A stretch of DNA of 64,000 nt from Streptomyces marincola. Lineage in GTDB: Bacteria > Actinomycetota > Actinomycetes > Streptomycetales > Streptomycetaceae. The notes under the pieces are model-generated. The model searched no databases. It was not told the DNA's origin and saw only the letters and a program-made list of their open reading frames with translations. The translations under genes were made by a program, and so were the position numbers. Of the stretch, positions 24,504 to 32,721 are shown one piece after another; position 1 is the stretch's first letter; every line of letters begins with the position of its first letter. The stretch lies in assembly GCF_020410765.1 (NCBI RefSeq), contig NZ_CP084541.1:3228501-3292500 (forward strand). Direction: 5' to 3'.

Positions 24504-27500
24504 GATGTCTCCCCTTGTCTCCTGTGTCTCTCCCGTCTCCTGCGACTCGCCCGCCTCCTCCGTCCCCCCGGCCGCCTGCGCGAACGGCGCGTCCCCGGCG
24601 GCGAGGCGCGCGTGCACGGCGCTCAGCAGGGTGCGCACATCCGGCTCCCTGAGCAGGCTGTAGTGGTCGGCGTCGAGGTCGACCGTCGTGGGCGGCGCGG
24701 CGGCGTAGCCGCTGCTGTTCTCGATGAACGCGTAGTCGTCGCCCCGGGCCTTGAAGAGGGTGACGGGCGCGTCGATGCGCCGGCTGGCCAGTTCGCGGAA
24801 GGTGTAGGTGAACTCGTAGGTCCTGCGCACCACCGCGACCACGCGGAGCACCAGGTCCCGGTCGAGGTGCGGATGCGTGCCCGTGATGAACGCGGCGAAG
24901 CTGTCGTCGTCGTGCGCGGCGCGCAGGCAGGCGTCGAGCGCGGGTCCCGTGACGCTGCCCGAGAAGACCGAGTGGAGGATCGTCACGAACGCCCGGTCGG
25001 CGTAGGCCGGATCGGCTCCCTCGGGCCGCGGGGGCGCGGGGGCGGTGGCGGGCGCCGGGTCGAGCCGGGGTGCGCCGGGCGCGATGAGGAACAGGTGCGC
25101 CACCTCGGCGCCCGCGCGTTCCAGCCGGTAGGCCGTCTCGAAGGCGACGCGGGCCCCGAACGAGTAGCCCCACAGCGTGTAGGGGCCCTCGGGCTGGAGG
25201 CGGCGGATGGCCGCCATGTCCGCCTCGGCCATCTCCGCGATGGTGCCGTAGGGCGTCTCGCCCGGGTTGATGCCGTGCGCCTGCACGCCGTAGAAGGGGC
25301 GGTCCCCGAGCCCGGCGGCCAGCGGCCTGAGGTTCATCGTGTAGCCGCCGAGTCCTGGCCAGCAGAACACGGGCGGGCCGCCGCTCCCCGCGTGCAGCCT
25401 GACCAGGCGCGAGGCGGGTTCCGGTGCGGTGGCGGCCCCGGCCCGGTCGAGCGCCGCGGCGAGGCGTTCGATGGTCGGGGAGTCGAAGAGGACCTGGAGG
25501 GGCAGCGCGGCGCCGAACTCCTTGTTGACCCGGCCGACGAGGCCCACGGCGATCAGCGAGTTGCCCCCGGTGGCGAAGAAGTCGTCGCGGACGGAGACGC
25601 CGTCGCGCTTCATCAGCCGTTCCCAGATGTCGCGGACGCGCTCCTCGGTGCGCGTGCGCGGCGCGACGAACGTCCGGTCGGGCGCGGCGGAGGTGACGGC
25701 CTCGGCCGTCTCAAGGGCCCGCACGTCGATCTTGCCGCTCGCGGTGAGCGGGAGGCGGTCCATGACGACGACCCGTCCCGGCACCATGTAGTCGGGCAGC
25801 AGGTTCGTCAGGTCGGCGCGGATCATCTCGGCCGGGCCGCGCATGTGGACGCTGTCCTCGTGCATGCCCTCGCTGCGCCGCTGCCGCTCGCTGACCCGGC
25901 CGCCGACGAAGAAGTAGGAGGGCCCGGGCTCCTCGCCGGCCGCCCGCAGAACGCGGTTGACGCGTTCCGCCGCGGGCAGCGGGTGCCCGGTCTCGGAGCT
26001 GTAGCCGGAGGACATCAGGCCGATGCCCTCGTCGTTCATCATCAGCCGCTGGAGCGCGCGGCCGAGGTCGATGTAGCGCGGCCAGCCGGCGCGGCGCCTG
26101 CTGACGGCGGTGATGCCGAAGCCGGCCGCCTCGTACACCTGCTGGTTGATGGCGATGACGTCCTTCTTGCGCACGACCTCGTCGGTCGCGTGGCGCAGGT
26201 CGCCGTCGCGGTAGCGGTACTGGCCGGCCGGCAGGCCCGCGACGCGTCCCGGGTGCGCCTGCACCCAGAGGTCCCAGGGGTCGGGCGGCCGGGGTCCCGC
26301 GGCCGGGCCGATGTCGAACGTTCCCAGGTAGAAGTCGTCGTCCGCGCAGTGGAGTGCGGGCAGGACCTCCGGCTCCCACAGGGGTTCGCCCAGGCGGAGG
26401 CCGTGCGCGGGCAGGACCTCGTCGAACAGCCCGGCCATGTGGCCGGTCTCGATCTCCAGCACTTCCCTGATGTTGTTGCGGTACACCGGCTCGATGGCCT
26501 GCCGCTTGCCGGCCACGTGGACGCGCAGCCGGGGCGCGCCGCCGGCGGGGGCGGCCCGGCCGCCGATGAGGACGAGCCGGTGGTGGACCGGGTGGTAGTA
26601 GTGCAGTCCGTCCGGCAGGAACGGCACGCCGGCCGTCTCGATGTACAGCTGGGCGGCGTAGAGCGCGCCGGGCGAGGCGTACCCGTACTTGGGCAGCAGC
26701 CGCTCCTCGCTGCGGAACTGGCCGAAGTACCGCAGGATCTCGCCGAGTCCGGCCGCGGTGAGCGTTTCCGGGGCGCGGGGGGCGGCGCCGGGCGCGCGGC
26801 GCGGGGCGAGCAGCCGCAGCAGGTCGGCGCGGGTGACCTCGCCGCCCTCGTAGAAGCGGTAGGTCTTGCGGGCGAACACGCGGCGGCGCTGGTGTGCGGT
26901 GGCGGTCGCGCCGGGCAGGGCGAACGCCGGGCGGCCGGCGAGGTCGGCGTCCTCGCGGGTGCCGAGGCCGGCGAGCTGGGCGCGGACCTGGAGCCTGCTG
27001 TCCTTGGACTGGTGGTGGGCGCCGTGGTTGCCCTGGTCCATCAGGGCGGCTTCCTTGGGGCTCAGCTCGACGCACGCGATGAGGTGCTGGAAGCCCGTTC
27101 GCGGATCGTCCTTGACCAGGACGGCCGCGTTCTTGACCCAGTCGTGCGCCTCCACGGCGAGGCGGATCTCGTCGAGTTCGACGCGGAAGCCGCGGAGTTT
27201 GACCTGGTTGTCGGCGCGGCCGACGAACTGGGCGGTGCCGTCGGCGTTCCAGTGCGCGAGGTCGCCCGTGCGGTACAGGCGGGTGCCGGGCAGGCGCGGG
27301 TCGGTGAGGAAGCGTTCCGCCGTCAGCTCGGGCCTGTTGAGGTAGCCGCGGGCCAACTGCACGCTGGATATGTACAGTTCGCCGACCTCTCCGGCGGCCA
27401 CGGGGGAGCGCGCGGCGTCGAGGATGTGGAACGCGGTGCGGTCCACGGGCGTGCCGATGGGGACGGCCTGCGGGCCGTCGGCGACGGTGAGCGGGTCGAC

Positions 27501-28487
27501 GGTGTGGGCCGAGGCGTTGACGGTGGTCTCGGTGGGTCCGTAGAGGTTGATGAGCGCGGTACCGGGGAGCGTGTCGAAGAATTGGAGCGCGAGCGCTTTG
27601 GAGAGGACCTCGCCCCCGCTGAACACCTGGGTGAGCGAGGTGCAGTGGTGGAACCGTTCGCTGTCGAGGAGGGCCTGGAGCAGGGTCGGCACGCACTGGA
27701 GCGCGGTGACGCCGTGCCGGAGGATCGTGTCGATCAGCTGCTCGGGGTCGCGGTGGATGCCGGGCGCGCCCATGACGACGCGGCTGCCGCAGGCGGGGGC
27801 CAGGATCTCCCACTGGGCCGCGTCGAAGCTCATCGGGGTCTTCTGGAGCACGGTGGTGGTGCCGTCGAGGCCGTGGGCGGCGGCGAGCCAGCGCATCTGG
27901 CTGACGATGCCGCGGTGTTCGATCATGATGCCCTTGGGCCGTCCCGTGCTGCCCGAGGTGTAGATCACGTAGGCGAGCCGGTCGGGCCCCGGCGGCCCGG
28001 CGGGCGCGGGCGCGCGGGCCGGGCGGGGGGCGCCGGCGTCCTCGGGGGCGACGACGCGGATGCCCGGCGGGGCCAGGGCGAGCAGCCGGTCGTGCAGGTG
28101 GCGGGGCGCGAGCACGGTGCGGACGCGGGCGTCCTCGATCATGTAGCGCAGGCGCTCCTCGGGGTAGTCGGGCGAGAGCGGCAGGTAGGCGCCCCCCGCG
28201 TGGAGCACTCCCCAGGCGCTGACCATGAGGTCGAGCGAGGGTTCGGCGAAGATGCCCACGGGGTCGTCGGCCGCGACCCCGAGGTGCCGCAGCCGGGCGG
28301 CCAGTTCGTCCGCGCGCCCGGCGAGCGCGCGGAACGTGAGGTGCCGGTCGCCGTGGACGACGGCGACGCGGTCCGGGTGGGCCCGCACCTGCTCGGCCAG
28401 CAGATCGGGCAGGCACGTGGTATCGAGCGCGTCGCCCGCGCCCGCGGGAATTTCTGCGTCCGTTGGGTGGGAATGTGCGGTGGCCAT
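24279..28487 (-). CDS. bpsA: Indigoidine synthetase-like NRPS (A-Ox-T-TE) with C-terminal tautomerase
   Basis: This 1402-aa single-module NRPS has an adenylation domain at 25-480 (YTSGSTGRPKG at 176-186, YGPTETT, YRTGDL). It is split by an oxidase domain at about 530-890 of the nitroreductase/SagB type (KTYRFYEGGEVTRADLL; MMNDEGIGLMSSGYSSETG). A10 TASGKID is at 915-921, the carrier domain at 945-1015 with Ser977 in GGNSL, and the thioesterase at 1035-1295 with GYSFG at 1107-1111. The residues I read at the specificity positions are D-A-W-Q-F-G-L-V-N plus the A10 Lys, the code for L-glutamine. BpsA/IndC enzymes cyclise and oxidise two Gln to blue indigoidine and end near 1280 aa. Here a 4-oxalocrotonate tautomerase-like domain (1330-1402) follows in the same frame. 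Confidence 0.93.
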   Translation of the reverse strand: MATAHSHPTDAEIPAGAGDALDTTCLPDLLAEQVRAHPDRVAVVHGDRHLTFRALAGRADELAARLRHLGVAADDPVGIFAEPSLDLMVSAWGVLHAGGAYLPLSPDYPEERLRYMIEDARVRTVLAPRHLHDRLLALAPPGIRVVAPEDAGAPRPARAPAPAGPPGPDRLAYVIYTSGSTGRPKGIMIEHRGIVSQMRWLAAAHGLDGTTTVLQKTPMSFDAAQWEILAPACGSRVVMGAPGIHRDPEQLIDTILRHGVTALQCVPTLLQALLDSERFHHCTSLTQVFSGGEVLSKALALQFFDTLPGTALINLYGPTETTVNASAHTVDPLTVADGPQAVPIGTPVDRTAFHILDAARSPVAAGEVGELYISSVQLARGYLNRPELTAERFLTDPRLPGTRLYRTGDLAHWNADGTAQFVGRADNQVKLRGFRVELDEIRLAVEAHDWVKNAAVLVKDDPRTGFQHLIACVELSPKEAALMDQGNHGAHHQSKDSRLQVRAQLAGLGTREDADLAGRPAFALPGATATAHQRRRVFARKTYRFYEGGEVTRADLLRLLAPRRAPGAAPRAPETLTAAGLGEILRYFGQFRSEERLLPKYGYASPGALYAAQLYIETAGVPFLPDGLHYYHPVHHRLVLIGGRAAPAGGAPRLRVHVAGKRQAIEPVYRNNIREVLEIETGHMAGLFDEVLPAHGLRLGEPLWEPEVLPALHCADDDFYLGTFDIGPAAGPRPPDPWDLWVQAHPGRVAGLPAGQYRYRDGDLRHATDEVVRKKDVIAINQQVYEAAGFGITAVSRRRAGWPRYIDLGRALQRLMMNDEGIGLMSSGYSSETGHPLPAAERVNRVLRAAGEEPGPSYFFVGGRVSERQRRSEGMHEDSVHMRGPAEMIRADLTNLLPDYMVPGRVVVMDRLPLTASGKIDVRALETAEAVTSAAPDRTFVAPRTRTEERVRDIWERLMKRDGVSVRDDFFATGGNSLIAVGLVGRVNKEFGAALPLQVLFDSPTIERLAAALDRAGAATAPEPASRLVRLHAGSGGPPVFCWPGLGGYTMNLRPLAAGLGDRPFYGVQAHGINPGETPYGTIAEMAEADMAAIRRLQPEGPYTLWGYSFGARVAFETAYRLERAGAEVAHLFLIAPGAPRLDPAPATAPAPPRPEGADPAYADRAFVTILHSVFSGSVTGPALDACLRAAHDDDSFAAFITGTHPHLDRDLVLRVVAVVRRTYEFTYTFRELASRRIDAPVTLFKARGDDYAFIENSSGYAAAPPTTVDLDADHYSLLREPDVRTLLSAVHARLAAGDAPFAQAAGGTEEAGESQETGETQETRGDIVPHVNIKHFPVPLTEEEQSRLVAAVTTAVQTAFRCDEGVISIALEPVEQEAWNERVYIPEIVNRKALLRKFPQY

Positions 28488-29043
28488 CGTCTTCTCTTTC
28501 GCTCGTGAGAAAGCGTGGAGAAATCACGCTTTCCAGCGTGTGAGCATGACTGGTGCGGGCGCCCCGGACACGGGGGTGACGAACGGGCGTTGTCAGGACG
28601 GGGCGGGTAAGAGGCGGAAATGACCTGTCATGCGGGCCGGGCGTGCCAGGCGGCCGGCGGACTCGCGCGTCCTCGGCAAGCGGCGCTGAGATACCGGCAT
28701 GACCGGTGGGTTACCGACGGGTGGGGGGTCGATGGGCGCGATTCGGCCTGCCGTTGCGGCTGCCTGCCGCCGTGTCAGCCCCAGCCGCTGTCGTCGCCCC
28801 CATTTCCGGGGGCGCGGTGGGCGAGTTCCGCTGCGGGCCGGGGAGTCATTTCGAACGGAAAACTGATCATTTGTGCCGCTATCGCGGCTGCTCTCATGGG
28901 CGACATGGTTTCTGTCCTTCCCCCGAAATTGAATACGACCAGTCCGAATGTTCTCGGCCATTTCAGGTTCCTGGCCTGGGCATCTTGCGTCAAGCAAGGC
29001 CCGGGGACATCATGCTGCAAGCAGCAAGCTGCATGGAGGCAAA
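28488..29043. other. Divergent control region between NRPS and regulator genes
   Basis: About 556 bases with a less GC-rich right half (28830-29040). It must hold the promoters of bpsA and of the regulator gene. Visible structures are a hairpin CGCCCCC-ATTTCC-GGGGGCG at 28795-28814, a palindrome CTTGC-GTCAA-GCAAG near 28983-28997, and a 43-codon minus-strand ORF listed separately. I could not fix a -35/-10 pair with confidence. Confidence 0.45.
28775..28906 (-). CDS. Small ORF with strong RBS upstream of bpsA
   Basis: The 43-codon frame (MSPMRAAAIAAQMISFPFEM at the start, ending GNGGDDSGWG) is preceded by GGGGGAAGGAC 8 bases before the ATG, the best ribosome site in this region. Codon use is less GC-biased than in neighbours, as is common for regulatory or precursor peptides, and equally for chance ORFs. 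It could be a leader peptide, a RiPP-like precursor or a signalling peptide for the divergent LuxR-like regulator. I see no matching family. Confidence 0.35.
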   Translation of the reverse strand: MSPMRAAAIAAQMISFPFEMTPRPAAELAHRAPGNGGDDSGWG

Positions 29044-30090
29044 GTGGACAAATGGGATCTAGCGGGCGATGCCTTATCCGCTCAGCGGCTGAATGCGACC
29101 TCCACCCGCGTCTATAAGTGGGCCATCGCACGTAACTTTGTTTCGTTGGAAGAAATAACAGATGTACTCGGTCTTGCCAGCGGCGAGGCGCGAGAGGCCC
29201 TCGGCACCCTGGTCGCCGCCCGCCTGATGGAGGAACGGCCGGGGCCCGGCGCCTCGGGACCGCCCGAGGACGCGGCGGCCCCGGACCCGGGACGGCGGTG
29301 GCGCGCGCTGAACCCGCAGATCGCGGCGGCCAGGCTGGCCGCGACGGAGTCGAGGCTGCGGCAGTTGATGGTGGACCTCAGCAGCGCGCGGCAGGACTTC
29401 GAGCAGTTGTCGGATGTCTACTCGATTCTCGGTTCCGGCGGCGGCAGCAGGAAGGCGATCGAGATCGTCGGCGCGCTTACCGATGTCGTTTCCTTGATCG
29501 ACGAGGCGAGCGCCGGCTGCAAGGTCGAGATGATCAGTTCGCAGCCCGGCGGCGGACGCCCGCCCGAGCAGTTGGAGCAGGCCGTCGTCCGGGATATCGA
29601 GATGCTGGACCGCGGGGTGAAGATGCGCACCCTCTATCAGCACGCGTCGCGCCACCACACGGCCACGCGCGCCTATGTCGACCAGGTCACCGCCGCAGGC
29701 GCCGAGGTGCGCACGAGCACGGAACTCTTCGGCCGCATGATCGTCTTCGACCGGGCCGTGGCTTTCCTCCCCCACCACACCGTTCCTGGCGGTGCCGCGG
29801 TGATCCGCGACCCCTCCGTCATCTCCTTTCTGTGCACGGCGTTCAATCACGCGTGGGAACGGGCCACCCCCGTGGAGAACTACCGTCTCGAACCCGCGGT
29901 ACTCAGCGATCTGCACCGCAGTGTGCTGCGCCTGCTGAGCGAGGGGGCGCGGGACGAGACGATGGCGCGGCGGCTCGGTGTTTCCCTGCGCACCTGCCGG
30001 AAATACGTTGCCGAGATATTCGACGAACTCGGTGCCGAGAGCCGGTTCCAGGCGGGCTATCTCGCCGCGGAACGCGGATTGCTCAAATGA
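29044..30090 (+). CDS. TrmB/LuxR-type transcriptional regulator, likely pathway-specific
   Basis: This 348-aa protein starts at GTG 29044, 5 bases after GGAGG. Residues about 15-60 form a TrmB-like winged helix (FVSLEEITDVLGLASGEAREAL), followed by a coiled-coil linker with RLRQLMVDLSSARQDFEQL. The middle domain is PLD-like, as in other TrmB/LuxR hybrids (MLDRGVKMRTLYQHAS, AEVRTSTELFGRMIVFD). The C terminus is a LuxR helix-turn-helix (LLSEGARDETMARRLGVSLR, then KYVAEIFDELGAESRFQAG). It lacks a receiver domain, so it is ligand- or protein-triggered. Divergent placement from bpsA makes it the probable regulator of that operon. Its last 34 bases overlap the 3' end of the convergent MFS gene. Confidence 0.83.
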   Translation: MDKWDLAGDALSAQRLNATSTRVYKWAIARNFVSLEEITDVLGLASGEAREALGTLVAARLMEERPGPGASGPPEDAAAPDPGRRWRALNPQIAAARLAATESRLRQLMVDLSSARQDFEQLSDVYSILGSGGGSRKAIEIVGALTDVVSLIDEASAGCKVEMISSQPGGGRPPEQLEQAVVRDIEMLDRGVKMRTLYQHASRHHTATRAYVDQVTAAGAEVRTSTELFGRMIVFDRAVAFLPHHTVPGGAAVIRDPSVISFLCTAFNHAWERATPVENYRLEPAVLSDLHRSVLRLLSEGARDETMARRLGVSLRTCRKYVAEIFDELGAESRFQAGYLAAERGLLK

Positions 30091-31301
30091 CGGGCGGGCC
30101 GGGGGCCGCGGTCCCCGGCCCTGGTGTCCAGCCACGCGGGCACGACGGCGGCCAGCAGCAGCGCGGCGGTGAGCGCGAACCCGGTGGAGTAGCCCGTCCA
30201 GCCGATCAGCACGCCGAACCCGACCGCGCCGACGCCCATGCCGGCGTCGAACGCGAGGTTCCACAGCGCGCTCACGCGCCCGAACGCGGCGCGCGGCACG
30301 CGCTCGAACATGACCGTGAGCGTGACGTTCTGGAGCACCCCGTACGCCGCCCCGAACAGCGCCATGCCGACGAGCACCCCCCACGGGGCGCCGGGGAACG
30401 CGAGCGCCGCCGTGCCGGCCGCCCCGGCGCACACCGCGGGGACCAGCAGCCGGCCCGAGCCGAACCGGTCGCCGTACCAGCCCGCGCACCAGCGGGCCAC
30501 AGGCGCGGTCGCCGCCTGCACCAGCAGGGCGGCGGCCACCAGGTTCCGGTCCGCGTCGATCAGGGCGAGCGGCAGGAACGTCACCACCACCCCGGCCACC
30601 AGGGTGCCGGCGGCGAGGATCAGCGTCGGGCGGGCGAGCGCGGGCACCTTCAGCCCGCCGAGCACGCCGCCGCCGCCGGCGGCCGGGCCGGGCGCGGCCG
30701 GGCCCGACGGCACGGCCTCCACGGCCTCCACGGCCGGTGCCTCCGCCCGGCCCGGCAGCCCGGGCACGGCGGCGAGCGCCGCGAGCGTGAGCGCGGCCGT
30801 GCCGAGGAAGACCGGCGCGAACCCGAGGCTGTCGCTCAGCGACACGCCCAGCGGCAGCGCGACCACCGGCGGCACCCCGATCGCCACCCCGTAGAGCCCC
30901 AGGCTCTCCGACCGCCGCCCGGGCGGGGCGAGTTGGGCGGCGAGCGTCGTGCCGGCCACCACGACGATCCCGAGCCCGGCGCCGCGGGCCAGGCACACCG
31001 CGAGCGTCCAGGGCAGGGACGGCGAGAGCGCGAGCAGCGCTGCGGGCACCCCGAGCAGCACGAGACCGGCCGCGACCAGCGCCCGGCAGCCGAACCGGTC
31101 GAGCAGGCGCGGCACGGCCAGTTCGGTCAGCACCGTGGCGAGCATCATCACGCCGGTGGTCAGGCCCGCGCCGACCCCGCCCTCGCCGCCCGCGGCCACG
31201 TACAGCGGAACGACGGAGAGCAGCACGTTGAAGCCGCTCATCCCGCCGAGGGACGCGACGAGCAGCAGGAACATCCGCCGGTTCAGCAGCCGCTGCGGCA
31301 C
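30057..31301 (-). CDS. Major facilitator superfamily transporter
   Basis: This 414-aa protein has twelve hydrophobic segments (MFLLLVASLGGMSGFNVLLS at the N terminus; VLVGMALFGAAYGVLQNVTL late) and MFS loop residues such as RLLDRFG after helix 2 and WYGDRFGSGR. The central loop is Ala/Pro-rich. I place the start at GTG 31301 (VPQRLLNRR); ATG 31274 is the alternative. The open frame continues far upstream through an 8-bp tandem repeat, which I treat as non-coding leader. It is convergent with the regulator gene, overlapping it by 34 bases. The substrate is unknown; pigment or drug efflux is plausible from context. Confidence 0.82.
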   Translation of the reverse strand: MPQRLLNRRMFLLLVASLGGMSGFNVLLSVVPLYVAAGGEGGVGAGLTTGVMMLATVLTELAVPRLLDRFGCRALVAAGLVLLGVPAALLALSPSLPWTLAVCLARGAGLGIVVVAGTTLAAQLAPPGRRSESLGLYGVAIGVPPVVALPLGVSLSDSLGFAPVFLGTAALTLAALAAVPGLPGRAEAPAVEAVEAVPSGPAAPGPAAGGGGVLGGLKVPALARPTLILAAGTLVAGVVVTFLPLALIDADRNLVAAALLVQAATAPVARWCAGWYGDRFGSGRLLVPAVCAGAAGTAALAFPGAPWGVLVGMALFGAAYGVLQNVTLTVMFERVPRAAFGRVSALWNLAFDAGMGVGAVGFGVLIGWTGYSTGFALTAALLLAAVVPAWLDTRAGDRGPRPARHLSNPRSAAR

Positions 31302-31635
31302 TCGCCCTCCCCCAGACGCCCTCCCGGACTCCCGGACTCCCGGACTCCCGGACTCCCGGACTCCCGGACTCCCCTGCGACCCTGCCCCGGCGGCGGCGTT
31401 CGCACGCGCGGTCGAGCGCGCGTTCTCCCGCGCGGCGCGCGCTCCCGTCCGCGCCCCGGCCGGGCGCGCCCCCCGCGTGGACGCCCCGCGCGCTCTCCCC
31501 GAGAATGGCACCGGCACGAACACGGCATGATCGACAAATCGCTGCCGCACAGCGACGACCGAGCAACACCGACGAAACAACGCGAACGAAGCAACGCGAA
31601 ACGAAGCAATCCGGCTGATCGGAGAGGCACCTTCC
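31302..31635. other. Divergent promoter region with 8-bp tandem repeat
   Basis: It carries the promoters of the MFS gene (leftward) and of the mycothiol dehydrogenase (rightward). The stretch 31530-31630 is AT-richer, with ACGAACAAC-type repeats (GAAACAACGCGAACGAAGC), before the GGAGAGGCACC ribosome site of the right gene. The tandem repeat at 31321-31373 is listed separately. Confidence 0.4.
31321..31373. repeat. Six and a half tandem copies of an 8-bp unit (CTCCCGGA)
   Basis: Six perfect CTCCCGGA units occupy 31321-31368, followed by a partial CTCCC. They lie 20-72 bases upstream of the MFS start. The unit length is not a multiple of three, so slippage would shift the frame of any N-terminal extension and change promoter or leader spacing. 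Confidence 0.9.
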
Positions 31636-32721
31636 ATGGCGGACGAAGTACGCGGCGTCATCGCGCCGGGCAAGAACGAGCCGGTCCGGGTGGAGACCAT
31701 CGTGATCCCCGACCCCGGACCGGGCGAGGCGGTGGTGCGCGTCCTGACGTGCGGGGTGTGCCACACCGACCTGCACTACAAGCAGGGCGGCATCACCGAC
31801 GAGTTCCCGTTCCTGCTCGGGCACGAGGCCGCGGGCACCGTCGAGTCCGTGGGCGAGGGCGTCACCGAGGTCGAGCCCGGCGACTTCGTGGTCCTCAACT
31901 GGCGTGCGGTGTGCGGGCGTTGCCGGGCCTGCCTGCGGGGCCGCCCGCAGTACTGCTTCAGCACGCACAACGCCGGGCAGCGCATGACGCTGACCGACGG
32001 AACGGAGCTGACGCCCGCGCTCGGCATCGGGGCGTTCGCCGAGAAGACCCTCGTCGCCGCAGGGCAGTGCACGAAGGTCGACCCGGAGGTCTCCCCGGCC
32101 GCGGCCGGGCTGCTCGGCTGCGGGGTCATGGCGGGCATCGGCGCGAGCATCAACACCGGGGGCGTCGGCCGCGGCGACAGCGTCGCGGTCATCGGCTGCG
32201 GCGGAGTCGGCGGGGCCGCGGTGATGGGCGCGCGCCTGGCCGGCGCGGCCCGGATCATCGCCGTCGACATCGACCCGAGGAAGCTGGAGACCGCGACGCG
32301 GCTGGGCGCCACCCACACCGTCGACGCCTCGGGAACGGACCCGGTCGAGGCGATCCGCGAGCTGACCGGCGGGTTCGGGGCCGACGTGGTGATCGAGGCC
32401 GTGGGCAGGCCGGAGACCTACCGGCAGGCGTTCTACGCGCGCGACCTGGCGGGCACGGTGGTCCTCGTGGGCGTGCCGACCCCCGAGATGCGCATCGAGC
32501 TGCCGCTGCTCGACGTCTTCGGGCGCGGCGGGGCGCTGAAGTCGTCCTGGTACGGGGACTGCCTGCCCTCGCGCGACTTCCCCATGCTGGTCGACCTGTT
32601 CCGGCAGGGGCGCCTTGACCTGGACGCGTTCGTCACCGAAACGGTCGGGCTCGGCGACGTCGAGGCGGCCTTCGACCGCATGCACGCGGGCGACGTGCTG
32701 CGTTCCGTGGTGGTGCTGTGA
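31636..32721 (+). CDS. mscR: S-(hydroxymethyl)mycothiol dehydrogenase / S-nitrosomycothiol reductase
   Basis: This 361-aa zinc-dependent medium-chain dehydrogenase has the catalytic-zinc Cys in CGVCHTDLHYKQGG (near residue 39) and GHEAAG near 60. The structural-zinc cysteines are in CGRCRACLRGRPQYC (about 94-108), and the NAD loop is IGCGGVGGAA (about 187). The sequence agrees along its length with the mycothiol-dependent formaldehyde dehydrogenase MscR, which oxidises the formaldehyde-mycothiol adduct and reduces S-nitrosomycothiol. It is co-transcribed with the metallo-hydrolase gene (stop and start share one base), a conserved actinobacterial pair. A GGAGAGG site precedes the ATG. Confidence 0.93.
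   Translation: MADEVRGVIAPGKNEPVRVETIVIPDPGPGEAVVRVLTCGVCHTDLHYKQGGITDEFPFLLGHEAAGTVESVGEGVTEVEPGDFVVLNWRAVCGRCRACLRGRPQYCFSTHNAGQRMTLTDGTELTPALGIGAFAEKTLVAAGQCTKVDPEVSPAAAGLLGCGVMAGIGASINTGGVGRGDSVAVIGCGGVGGAAVMGARLAGAARIIAVDIDPRKLETATRLGATHTVDASGTDPVEAIRELTGGFGADVVIEAVGRPETYRQAFYARDLAGTVVLVGVPTPEMRIELPLLDVFGRGGALKSSWYGDCLPSRDFPMLVDLFRQGRLDLDAFVTETVGLGDVEAAFDRMHAGDVLRSVVVL

Noticed and set aside
20957..28487. Minimycin-type cluster
   Set aside because: Minimycin shares an IndC-like NRPS but needs a pseudouridine-glycosidase-like C-glycosynthase and a phosphatase; neither is present here.
24255..28508. Plus-strand 1417-aa ORF antisense to the NRPS
   Set aside because: It is a shadow of the high-GC NRPS gene: composition is Arg/Gly/Val/His/Asp-rich without domains, while the minus strand has complete A, Ox, T and TE motifs.
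31321..31373. CRISPR array
   Set aside because: Units are 8 bp and directly adjacent without spacers; no cas gene is present in the window.
29074..32685. Very long ORFs on both strands (1203 aa minus, 1106 aa plus) across the regulator, MFS and mscR genes
   Set aside because: Both cross several genes with clear families in other frames and have low-complexity Arg/Gly/Ala composition; they result from GC bias.
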